This document shows, piece after piece, positions 26,201-37,458 of a DNA stretch of 64,000 nt. Position numbers and translations under genes: made by a program. Location of the stretch: positions 1,069,195 to 1,133,194 of the forward strand of contig SJOL01006487.1 in assembly GCA_004794785.1 (NCBI GenBank), written 5' to 3'. The stretch is from Opisthorchis felineus. Its lineage: Eukaryota > Platyhelminthes > Trematoda > Opisthorchiida > Opisthorchiidae. Below the pieces are notes generated by a model that was not told where the DNA came from, searched no databases, and saw nothing but the letters and a program-made list of their open reading frames with translations. Every line of letters starts with the position of its first letter. The stretch's first letter is position 1.

Positions 26201-29200
26201 GTGAAACCTGTAGTGGGCTATCTGCGGATTTTGGACAATCGTTCCATACTACTTAATTCAAGGACCAAAACTAGCTTAGTCTTTTGAATTTATGATCACT
26301 GTATGAATTGTTATGGAATTAATCACGCTTTCAGATACGCTACTGCTAGTAGCATGATCTTAAGTGAACGGACCACCTGAGTTGTTGGTTGAAGGTTAGC
26401 GTCAGCTGCGGGCCAACATTTAGTGAGTGTAGTCCACGCATCATACCCCCTTGTTATGAACAACAACTGATCCAAAGTTTTAGACTCTGGATAGCTCATA
26501 TCCGTACTACTGGACACTGTCCCTGTCGGAGTATTAGGAGGAACAAGGTTGTATTACGCCCTATTTACCATACTTGTATGTAAACAACCCTTGTTTGGTC
26601 ATGAAAGTGAACGATATTCAGTCACGTCTGACATTTTAATGAGGCTTCAGTACAACAGCTTTCATGAAGAGTCTGACCACTGGTACTACACAGCTCTAGT
26701 AAGCAAGTGGAATTGCCTGATCTGGATGTGGTTGGATTGGGGGTGGGGAGTTGGGGGTAGCTGATAATGGGCAAGCTAGAGAAGAACAACCGAAAACACT
26801 TGAATGCATTCAAATTGGTGTGGTCTAGAACTAATGGTCTAGGCTCAAGTCACCTAACTGTCAGATGGGATCAAACCTCATTCACCAAACTGAACCTGTT
26901 CTTGTGAAGAAGCCGAAAACCAGACATTGTGGACGTTGTTACCATCTTAGTGCACTTCAAAGTGAGCGTATTCAAATGCATTCTGTGTTGGTTGAACGTG
27001 TGTGTGATATCCTGATATATATCGCCTTACTTGCGTTAGATAAGGCAAGGGGCGCGTTAGTGGTACGGGAAGTTTTCCGCTGTTGAGCATCCTGGAACTT
27101 GCATGCCAAACTGCAAATTAGATTCAAATTCATAGGTGGGATGAGGGGCGGCGTCTTTGGTGAGTCACTTTGTATAGTACACAGTCAGTAAGCGGTAGGT
27201 CCGGGATTCGGTTTCTGCTCAATATATCCATTGTCTCCTCTATGCTATGTGTACTGCAGCTTTCAGTTCAGTGTTTACTGAAGTTTCTCTTCCATTTTAT
27301 AAGTAAATACACAATATGAGTTTCAGTGTACCCAGGTTACCCTACACGCCATTTAGTCCCAGCCCCTCTCTGTGAGGACCTGGTTTATACACAACTCTGA
27401 TGAGTGCTAAAGAATGTATTGAAATAGCTGCATTCAGAACATCCAGTCAGTTTTCTGGCTAAAATAGCACACGTTTCTCAAGTTTGATGTCCACTATGTC
27501 TCATCCGTTTTTTGCTTGTAGTTAATCGAACAGTGGCCAGAAAGAGACCCTATGATTAATACCTTTATCTGGTCATCCTCCTTCATATGAATGGTCACTC
27601 GGCTTGTCTAGAGACCATGCAGGCTCACTCTACCCATTTGGCACCCAGTGAAACATAGATCATTGCCTAAGCCAAAATTCAAGCTTTGAAACTGCTCCGG
27701 GTGCTCTACCCCCTTCCACCTATCCACAAAACAACTGTTGTAAATAATGACCGGTGGCAGTTTCTTCTATCCCTCTTTCGGATCCGCGCTACACCAACAG
27801 TCTAGCAAGTACCACATCCGAGATGGGTCACCGGTCTGACCAGCACATGATGATAGATGTATTTTACGTCTACTTGCTTTCCTTAACACAGGCGCCATAG
27901 GTGAGAAATGGCCCGAACGGGACAGTAGGCAAGGCATCTCGTCAATTTTTCATTCACCGGAAAAATTGCCAATGGAACGAGTCTATCGAAGATATTTGCG
28001 GGTGAGCTAAAAATTGTTCCGTCGTTACACCAGCTGAGAAGCGGGGTCGGAATTTGGGGTTGAAAAAGTTATGGATAACTAAGAGGCCAAAAAACACTTA
28101 TAGTAAACGAAGTTTGTGATCTGTTTTTGGTATGCGGTAAAGACAAAAGTTCTGGTACGCACACAAACCCAATCAAGAAGATAAGAATATCGGTAGTAAA
28201 TCTTAAAAAGGGAATTCAACACAAATCTAAAGTAACTCCACGGAGTGAATGAATTCCAGATCGTTCGGACGGCTTTCGACTTAAAACACATGGACTATCT
28301 GACCGTCGTTCGGTAATATATCCAGTGGATGTAGTTAAATGTATGGGAATCACAAGTGAACATTCATCCATGAGGTTCATCCAGTAGCTGAAAAAAAGAC
28401 TGGTATATGTATCTACTAAACGGTTTTTCAAGACATTGCCCAATACCAAACTGAAGCTCATTCGAACCTGCATCTTATGAATGATGATAATGATAAAAAA
28501 TGAAGGCGAACTGCCAGACAGAACACAGGCCATTGTCAGACTTCATGAATTGCACCTTTATGTAAGAAGAGGGAATGACCGATGATCAGAGAAACCCTCG
28601 TTTCCGCCGAAGTGCTGAACTTAGTGGAAAGTGGAAAATGGTTGAGAAGACTGGAGGTAATGGACGTTTGCAAAGGAGAGGTTGATGACTTTTCAGGGAA
28701 AATTGCAAGAATTTCCAAATGTATACCTGATTTTCCAAGTAATTTTCGACTGCCTTACCATGTCAGTAAAGTTTGCAAAGAGTATCCAATTTACCACCTA
28801 CCCCAATTGAAAAAAGCCAGTCACATCGAGTAATCAAAAAGCGCACTGATTTAAAAGTTACCGACGATCTTTAGAGAGGTCGGCCACACCAGAAAACTAT
28901 TTTATTCAGTCTCCATGCACCTTGTCTAACACTTTATTTCATTCAATATTTAATCGATCAGTTGTCATATGATGTGCGCATGAATATGCGAATTTTCGAA
29001 ATACACTGCTCCGTCCGTCCAACGAGCCGCTCTATATGTCGCTGTTTGGCTCTGCACGCAAGGTATAGCTTGCTCTTCTCTCTTAAATACAGCCCTTTGC
29101 ACATGGTTGATTTAGAAAAAGTTGGGGCACTCGAACGACAAGCGGATTGCTGGTAGTTTAAGTGCAGTAAAAGGTATTCCTGCCTGTCTATTCTACTAGC

Positions 29201-29490
29201 AACGGGACTTCGTACTTTTGAGATTTACCAAGTTTGCTTCTATTCCATATCAATCGCCGAAGTCGGTTGCTTTTTTCGAAGTTCGTGATAGATGAAACGA
29301 CCACAAAAGATAACACAATGAACGTTTTGGCCAATGAGTGATTGCAGAATAATCAATAGGAGTGAAAAAATGAGCGGCTATACTCTAACCGAGAACTTGT
29401 TGACGCAAAAGTCGAATGCGAGATTCACCTACTTCCAACTAGAAGAATAAAGTGTATCAATGTGGAAGACACGGGGCTCTGTTATGTACA
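23239..29490. other. No gene seen
   Basis: Over 6 kb between two SINE copies. Frames are at most about 105 codons (28216-28533 minus) and not recognised. No repeat of the families above is seen. Confidence 0.45.
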
Positions 29491-29646
29491 TTCAGCTGTA
29501 GCACCCTTTTGGTGCCTAACTGCCATGCCACCTGAAGGAAGCATGAGGGCTGGGATACTGCTAGGTTGCCCAAGCCTAGACAGGGGAAGTCGAACCACGG
29601 ACCTTCGGGTCAGTAAATTCGCGCTCTAACCACTAAGCCATTGCGT
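29491..29646 (-). repeat. tRNA-headed SINE, copy 2
   Basis: Reverse-strand copy of the same family, from TTCAGCTGTAGCACCC to the A-box end TGGCTTAGTGGTTAGAGCGC. The B-box region reads GGTCCGTGGTTCGACTTCCC. Confidence 0.82.
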
Positions 29647-30769
29647 CAGAGAAATAAACATGGAGTCCTCTTCCGTACTTGAGTAATCGAAAGTCAGCTG
29701 GTTTCAGGAGCTTGAACTGACTTGAAAACAGACCAACCATCCCGACCTCCACTGCAGGTTGGAGTTGGACGAAATACATCATACCATCACTCACCATAAG
29801 TTTACCGTGACTTTGCATCTACCATGAGTTGTGTAAGTCATCAGATATGCCGTTGCAAACCGTCCCCACAGAATCTCTAGTAGATGATTTAACTTGAGTT
29901 ATTTCCGCAACTAGGACGACAGTCACTGCGCACCTGGTCCTGACAACAACAACGTTGTGACAACTTCTTTTACTTTCCAGGAGACCGTACAACTTCTCTG
30001 AAAGCATTTTTCGTCCAATAACTCCGTTTCTGAGTCGACGTGCTTCATTCCATTAACTCAAGTCTGTGCACTGAGCGTGTCAGAGCTAGAGAGAAGACAG
30101 CGGTGTGCACGCAACTGCAGGTACGGTGGAGTGTGCTTACTGATCCACTGCGCTAATGTGAACTACAGGTATGCCCGTGTGACCAGGTGCACTAACGAAT
30201 AACCAGAAGGAGAGCACAACTTTTAATCCTTGGTCGATAAACTGTCTACCGGCCTGATGTACATGTTGCTGTGAACGGAAATAGCACATGCAACAACAAT
30301 CAAAAGGGTGAAATGAGGTCATTAAGCTGTGTTCCCTGTTAGTAGAAAAGTAGCCGCCGTTTAGTTGGACATTCTTTGCCTAGAGTTTTCATCAATATGA
30401 AGGGCTTACTAACGGCATTCATAGGGGCTACCTTATAGGGACCTTCGAGCACGATAGAAGCTGTTTGTTTCTTCCACAGTCATATGAAAGAAAGAGTAAT
30501 CGATGGAAGCATTTACACGAAATGTAGATTTATGCGAATTATATTGCCACGATGATCAGTATGCGTTGAAAACGAGATTTGTTGGATCGATTACAATACA
30601 CAACTGTGAGGCTTATGACTGATAATGATGACTTACATTTACGAGAAAACTGATGAAGTTGTTAAGCCTATTACGCGAAATGAAAGCTATCCTAAGACTG
30701 TCCACATATTAGGCAGAAATAATCGGTATTACCATTTTGTAGATTTTTTAAAACTTTTCCCGTTTGTCA

Positions 30770-31042
30770 TTAGTCCACACAAAAGTGATCAGAGTAATTG
30801 AAGTTCTGGGTCTCCCAAATTCTCTGCTCTCCCGAAAAGAGAAAAACCTGGCACAATCCATTGACGTGGGTCCAACGAAGCGTGCCAAATGACTGCGGGA
30901 CAAAGTGGCGCAGAAACCGTTGCCGTGCCTCGGTAAAATTAGACAGAGGCGGTGTTTGAAACAAAATATGATAATGATCTAGACCATCTGTTCCTGTGAG
31001 CTCATGCAATGAAAAGTTCGCTCCACCACACAATCGCTCCAT
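30770..31042 (-). pseudogene. ORF with HUH-like motif, possible old Rep/NS1 insertion
   Basis: This 90-codon frame looks coding in composition. It carries GLDHYHILFQTP, a His-hydrophobic-His pattern of the kind found in rolling-circle Rep and parvovirus-type NS1 endonuclease domains. After it comes a region ending CQVFLFSGEQRIWE. No second catalytic tyrosine helix or SF3 helicase is recognised on either side, and an in-frame TGA stands just upstream, so at most a small fragment is present. It could equally be an unrelated exon. Confidence 0.25.
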
Positions 31043-32194
31043 TTCCCAGGGTTTTCAACCGGTGTTGCTGGGGCATTAAATTCCGATCCAGTCCCGTCCC
31101 TGTTGTCAGCAAACTGGTAAAATAGCCTAGAAATCCCCGTTACTGTCTGCGCTGTTCAACCAGGAGTGACACTGACAAGTTACTGATTTTCGGCACACTA
31201 AGTCCGAATTACTACACCTACTTGTAGGCTGATTCCACCTACAGAATGTACATCGGCTTCTCTCATCAATTTCACTCTAAATACCGTGCTGACCGAAGTC
31301 GAGCATCATATTGCGTCCATACTATATGTTGAAGTCGTCGATTCAGCCTCTGATCGGTTAGGTCAGAATCCCCCTATCTCATGATTTCTCGATGGACACG
31401 CAAATGAATAAAGACAGTCTGAGTGGCGAGGTACAGTTTGTGCGACACTGAATAAAAACAGGTTACACGGTCAAGTTACTCTCACGGAAAATATTGCCCA
31501 ATCAAAACTTTAGCAGGTTTGATGATCATGACCGAAGTGTGAATAGGAAAAAATTAAAGTTTAGTGAAGGAATAGATGATGGAACTGGGGAAACGTCCAA
31601 CCAGCTAAGTCAGGCAAGTAAACCCAACTGGCTTCCTGCTTTGGAAAGGTCCTGTAGGAATATGTACTTCTACTTCGGAGTACGTCAGTTCAGATTGCGG
31701 GGTGTTAAGTCAAATAATATAAATAGTGAAGAGCACCGAAAGAAGCGAATAGAAGGAAAGACGGAGCAATGAAGCCAGACTTTTAGTGGTACCGCTCTCA
31801 ACATACTACTCTGGTAAAACTTGCATTAAGTTCTTTCGATTTGAGATATTTTGGAACGGTCGGCTAGTTGATTCTCATTAAAGCGGAACTTCAGCGTTGA
31901 CAGCGTAACTAGAGATATCACATGAATACACAAGGACTGTCAAGAAATTTGGGCATTCAAACGCTTTGTGAGGAACAGGGAGTGCTGCGAACTCCCTACT
32001 ATCACTGAAATCTAGAATACCAGTGTAGGGTATATTGGAAACTAAAGCTACTGGACTTATCTAACTTGTATTGACTGAAGGCATCTGAGAAACGATTCCC
32101 CGTTAGGTAATGGTTACTCACTTTCAACTCGTTTCTAAAATATCTGTGGCTGTAGAGCGCGACCTTGGTAAATGAAGCATCTGGTTTTTTTATT

Positions 32195-32545
32195 GGTTGA
32201 AGGTATTATTCACAAGTTTGCTAAGAATTCTCCGGCAGCCAGACAGGTTTCGCCCTTCCTGGGGCTCATCAGGTAGGCGTAGTCCCCGAGCTTCCATTAA
32301 CCTAATGTTCCACCTGATAGTCATACTGTACGTAACTGACGAAATACACCCACTGGGGTTAACGAGATACTCAAAACGAAACTCTCGTTTATGATGTTCT
32401 TCAGCAACCTTATGAGTAGTGTGTTTTGTCAAGAAGGATACAGTGATTTTGTAGCTATGGTGGCAACCGAAACATGAGGCGGCCTTTGTGCAACACATTC
32501 ATTTGACGAATGGCATAAACGAGAGAATTATTTAGGTCTTTTGTT
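32195..32545. repeat. Hammerhead repeat family, fold-back copy
   Basis: The first part (32200-32400) has the orientation of copy 1. From about 32400 the unit turns and continues inverted (CAGCAACCTTATGAGTAGTG, GAAACATGAGGCGGCCTTTG, CAACACATTC), so the copy is head-to-head. Confidence 0.72.
32234..32287 (-). ncRNA. Hammerhead motif with damaged helix I
   Basis: The minus strand keeps CTGATGAG, helix II and CGAAAC, but a short change near 32240 replaces CCGGTC with CCTGTC and breaks helix I. It is probably inactive. Confidence 0.5.
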
Positions 32546-32857
32546 AACATCATTGTACTTTGAAAATACGTGTATTCGGGTCAGTCGTTATTCTACTTGC
32601 CACTGGTCAATTCTGGATTCCGACAAGTTTTGATCTGGTTTAATAGATTCGTTCGGCAAAAAACACCTTGATATTACGTAACCAGCTCACTCTAACTTAG
32701 TAAAAGTACTTAAGTCTATAGAAGCGCAACAATTTGAAAGCACCACGGGGACCAACTACGTGGGTTTAGCACACGAGGGGTATCAGTCTTTTTGGAAGCT
32801 GATCGTACCCAGGACACCTGAAAGTAACTTTGTACGCAATCATACTATTCACTTCAG

Positions 32858-33013
32858 AACCCTTGTACACATCGTCTGAGCTCATAGAAAGTGAGGTCGT
32901 TCAAAACAAAAGCAATGTAGGACGAGTCAGAAATCAAACCGAAGATAGGCCTTTTCTAACAACGGAAGAGACTGCACTATCCGCCAAAAACACACCTAGG
33001 ACACTCAACGCCG
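32858..33013 (+). CDS. Candidate internal exon, unrecognised
   Basis: It sits between a good acceptor (CTATTCACTTCAG) and a GTATGT donor, with one frame open throughout (51 codons, entry phase 1, exit phase 1) and the other two closed. The peptide includes SSELIESEVVQNKSNVGRVR and FLTTEETALSAKNTPRT, polar and without a known motif. Two more open stretches follow on the same strand (33072-33317 and 33382-33597), but the phase does not link directly to the first. Confidence 0.33.
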
Positions 33014-34585
33014 GTATGTACTTAACAGTTGATGGTACCCTCTAGTACTCTATTTGACCTTTACTTGAATAATGCTGCAACCTTGTCACATCAGGCAACG
33101 TGTACCTCTGAAATACGACCCTCCAGACAAACTAAAAACTTCTTTTACGGCGAGTACTCCAACCCCGGTTACACTGGGTCCTCTCGTCATGCCTACTGAT
33201 TGCTCTTTTCAGCAGCGTAAAACTGCAGCAATCCGAATGTTTAAATCAGAAGGATTTCAGGCAGATGCATGCCAGCTACACGTTGCTATATCACATGGCC
33301 CAGTGATGGGACTGTAGTTCAAGAATCGACGACGCCCCGTCGGACACACCGAAACACCATGCAAACGAATAATCAGGTACGGTGGTTTGGGCGGAAAACA
33401 ATCTAATCTTTTCTTATACGGATTTAAACCCCAAAATGAAATTAACAATCTTGAATCCTGGTGGTTCTCATACGCCTAATTTAGACGGTCCATCCAAGGT
33501 TCATAAGCCAAATATACCCATCCCGCCAGTAATAGCCAAGTATGGTCAACCTACGACGCACAAGCCAAAGTGTTGGTCAATGTTCTCCAATCCGTGAGGG
33601 TTGGGCTTACAAGACATTGCTTAAGGACTACCTACGAAAATGCTGTAGGTATTACTGTGTTACTTTCAATCTTCAGACAACAAACCTGATTGTTTATCCA
33701 AGGCACGCACCAAACAGTCCCGCGCAGTTCAGACAATCCGGGATATGTGCCAGATAAATTGTTCGAGCTAGCGTCGACATCAACATTCCGATAACAACCG
33801 AAGCGTAAAGGACGAAATATCACGTTTCGCCCTCAGCCTCCATCACAGCTCTGTGCTGACAAATCTGGACCATGGTTACTACAACTTCCTGCGCGTGAGT
33901 CAAGTGTTATCACCAACACCACCTCGAAGCCCAGTTCGAGTGGCACTAGCGTGCCACAACAATCGCTGCCCCGTCTTCACACTTACATAGCCGCGTTGGC
34001 AACTCTGTCCGCCCGCCCACATCATTTCCGTTTTATCAGCGGTGCGAATCATGTTGCTATGCTGACTCGACGGCTCGATAGGCTGATGAAACAAGCATGC
34101 GCTGAGCAGATCAGATCTGTTAGCTCCCGAGCTTGAGGTGAGGGCTGTAGAATAATATGATAAGCTCAGGTCCACAGCTCAGGGCAGGTGGGGTGGGAAT
34201 GCGGACCGGCTTGAACCAACTGGGACCAATTATCGCCGGCACATTGCAAGTTTGACGCAATCATCGTGGTTCGGTAGCAGAGGCCTGAAATCTCCGGGGC
34301 GCAATTAACAACTTTTTTGAATGCTAGGTGGGATCGAGTCATGACAGATTCTGTCCCGCATGCGGGCTCAGACACCCGGACTCGAGATGATCCACAGACG
34401 CAGTGAAGGCGCTGAAAATTGGCTGGAGAACCACCGTTCCGAGTGCGCAAATCACAGTGACCAAAGAGGATTAACAGGCATTGGATTATAGGCAGCCACA
34501 TGGGACACCTTTCAATATGGTGGTTCAGATAACATTCACAGCTCTTGTGGCTTTTCCAGCAGCGATAAAAGTCAACCCCAATGTA

Positions 34586-34918
34586 CCCTCTACCTTATAA
34601 GTTGTATCAGTTCACGTGCTGTTGTGGTGAGCCGTACGTTGGAAGAACAGATAGGCACTTATGCGACGCATTCCAGAACATTTGCCTCGCTATTGGAGTC
34701 AGGTGACCAATCTATCGACCGATAGTCTACAAGCTGAGACCCGCAAACCTGCCTTATCGACCACCAGACACATTCTATCCACTGAACACAGGGTTGACCC
34801 CAGTACATTGTCCTCAATTTTACTCCGCAATGTCAACTCGAAACAGTCAACTTTCAGTGAAGCCATGTTGAGCGCACGAAAGACCTTGGCGGAAGCTATT
34901 AGCTTGTACCGGACTTAA
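34586..34918 (+). pseudogene. Penelope-like element, GIY-YIG endonuclease remnant
   Basis: One frame reads YKLYQFTCCCGEPYVGRTDR then HL, the cysteine-bearing start of the GIY-YIG domain that ends Penelope-like retroelement proteins. The expected continuation, RIPEHLPRYW, is in the next frame from about 34661, so a frameshift lies near 34655-34662. The second frame runs to the TAA at 34916 with ALSTTRHILSTEHRVD, SAR and LAEAISLYRT, typical of the C-terminal tail of these proteins. No reverse-transcriptase domain is recognised upstream, so this is a truncated dead copy. Confidence 0.65.
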
Positions 34919-37383
34919 GAATCGGACCTGATTGGTCCACCATACGACTGACTCCGTTCCACTGTATTAATGCTGCTTATCCCTAGTTTTTATGTGTATA
35001 ATTAATTGTTTTAGTAATGAGGGTGAGGAGATAAAAGCGAAATGTCGACATACCGCAGCCTTTTTCTTCTTACTGCATTATTCAGACTGATAAACGGGAC
35101 CAAATATTTTGAATTGTTTTTGTTCTTTCCGTTCACAGCTTATGTTTTGTTGGTTCCGAGAATGCTCCATTGCTGTACTGCTCCTCAGATTGCTGTCTTG
35201 TCTATCAGGTGATAATCTATTTGGACTTCTTAGTGTGACAGACTCATACAATTGTTTATTTATGTAAAAAAAGAACTTGAGCTAACTGTGGTCTCCATTG
35301 TGGAGGCTTCTTCGATCTAGACGTCTGCTCCAGAGGTTGAATGTAAATTTGATGCGCATAGGTGAATTTGAATTCCTACAGTTAAAGACATGCAGAGGTA
35401 AATACGTCTATTGCTGTATTATTATACCGAATTTTGTTACATTAACCTGGTTTTTCGACATCTTAGGTCTGAGGGTATTACACGTCACTCAACGTGAACT
35501 ACTTGAAAATAGGGCATATTCATTAGGTCCTGACAGTTGATTAATGGTAACTGTATTTGGGATCCGTCAGCCTCAGGGCGCAGGCCTTGTTGTCATTGTG
35601 GCCTTCTAGAATGCAGCTGAGTCCACTGTCCTTTGGACTGCCAGTTCATCGATCATATTTGCGCAGCTATATATTAGGTACGTATTAATGGATCGAGCCA
35701 AACAAACCAAGCGACTTTTCCTACCACTATGAAGATGTTGTTGGTACGGCATGTTTGAAAGCTCTTCTACAATCAGCTGCCAGTTTCATAAATTTTGGGT
35801 CTCATCTCGGAAGGCATAATGACCGGTTTTTAATCGACCTTAACCTTGGTGTCACTTCTTTAGCCTAAATGAACATATGGCCAGATTTTGCAGTTCATAA
35901 TCAGTTGAGGTACTTTATAAATGTTGTAACCGATAGTTTTGGACTAAAAGGCGAACGAACAGGAAGATGTCATGCAGCACGGCGAGACAACGCTCGGCAA
36001 GTATGCGTGCGTGCATGATCATCCTAATAAAAAACAAGAGATTCATTCAATTATTCAAATACACAAGCACCTTTGTTAGTTGATTGATGGCCACCCAAGA
36101 GCTGAGTATGGGGAACAGCACGAATTGGAAATATCTATCGGTTAGCACATCGAGTTGGTCAAATGATAAGGTTGGACTTTGCAACCATGTGGATATTAAG
36201 AGGATAGGTTGGTCAAAAACCATTAATTGCAGTTCAACATTTTCCATCATGTCATAAAACAAGGGGACATACGTTCTGAGGAAAAGGATCCTAGTTCTCC
36301 TTTTCAACTGCATTGTGTTCAGTTTAGCACATATCCAAGACTACGAGGGGTTTCACTGGACAAACTACTCGCTTACTGAATTAATGCTCAGAAGTTATTT
36401 ATTGTATATCAGACAGAAATCACATCATTGGTGATCATGGTTGTATGCTGCTTTGCACCCCATAGGCTTCGGCACTGGGTAGGGTGCGTCCAGCATAATC
36501 CGCCTAGTCTGAGATTCCTCGTCGTTCCATTGTTTGGTGCTGGGCAGTCGCCAAGATTAATGGTCGTAAATGGTTTGGCGAACTATTCGCTTCATGACAT
36601 TGTTGTGCCTACAGTTCGCCATGAATATATCGTTGCAAAGGATAACGAAATTTCCCCAGAGAGACAATACGGAGTGTTACATGACTAAGGAATGGACAAC
36701 ACACTCAGGGACCATAATGGTGGATACGAAATTTCGTCGAACCGGTCTACACTAAGTCACGCGACAGAACAAAATGCGGCATACCGTTTCTCATTATGAG
36801 GTTATTCTAGCAGCTCTTGGTTTATGGACTTGAGCGAACGGTTCTTCCCGTCACGCTCTCAACACCCAAAATCCGTCACCAAATCTGGCGCATTTCATCA
36901 CGGAGACTACAGTGTCCGATGCCAGTGTCATGGCACCAGCTAAGGCATACATGCATGATTACGTTTGTCGGGGCACGGGGATTGACTGCGGTCAATAAAG
37001 TCATGTCAACGGTTGGTTTGTGTGTGCGGTCCGTCATCATCGAGGGAGAAGGCACTTGTGTATACATATGTAAGTGTAGCTTTTTCTACGAATAATGGTG
37101 AGTCGATGAGAATTGAATAACGAACCGGTATCGACAGCTACAGGCAACACGACTAAATAATGGAAAACACTGGAATCGATACATCTCTGTGACGAACGTT
37201 AGAGACTAAGACGTCACACAGGCAAAGGCGAGTAGGAAGGTGATATCCGTCATTCACAAAACTTAAGTCACAGGTGCATTACCAGTATCACGCAAGCTCA
37301 TCAATCATCAATGAAATTAAATTGGAAACTCAGCTACCTAACTACACGGTTCACATAAGCACCAACTAGATGCCACCCGTCGA
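34919..37383. other. No gene seen
   Basis: Between the Penelope-like remnant and the tRNA gene only short frames (up to 92 codons) appear. Confidence 0.45.
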
Positions 37384-37454
37384 GCGCCGATGGTGTAGGG
37401 GTATCATGCAACCCTCCCACGGTTGCGACCCGGGTTCGAATCCCGGTCGGCGCA
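37384..37454 (+). tRNA. tRNA-Gly(CCC)
   Basis: Complete 71-nt cloverleaf. The acceptor stem GCGCCGA/TCGGCGC pairs fully with discriminator A. The anticodon stem CAACC/GGTTG encloses the loop CTCCCAC, giving anticodon CCC. The T arm is CCGGG-TTCGAAT-CCCGG with a canonical B box GGTTCGAATCC. A run of four T follows at once (37455-37458), the expected Pol III stop. It is very close in sequence to animal tRNA-Gly-CCC genes. It has no intron and no encoded CCA. Confidence 0.92.
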
Positions 37455-37458
37455 TTTT
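37455..37458 (+). terminator. Pol III terminator of tRNA-Gly
   Basis: TTTT directly after the discriminator base of the tRNA gene. Confidence 0.7.
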
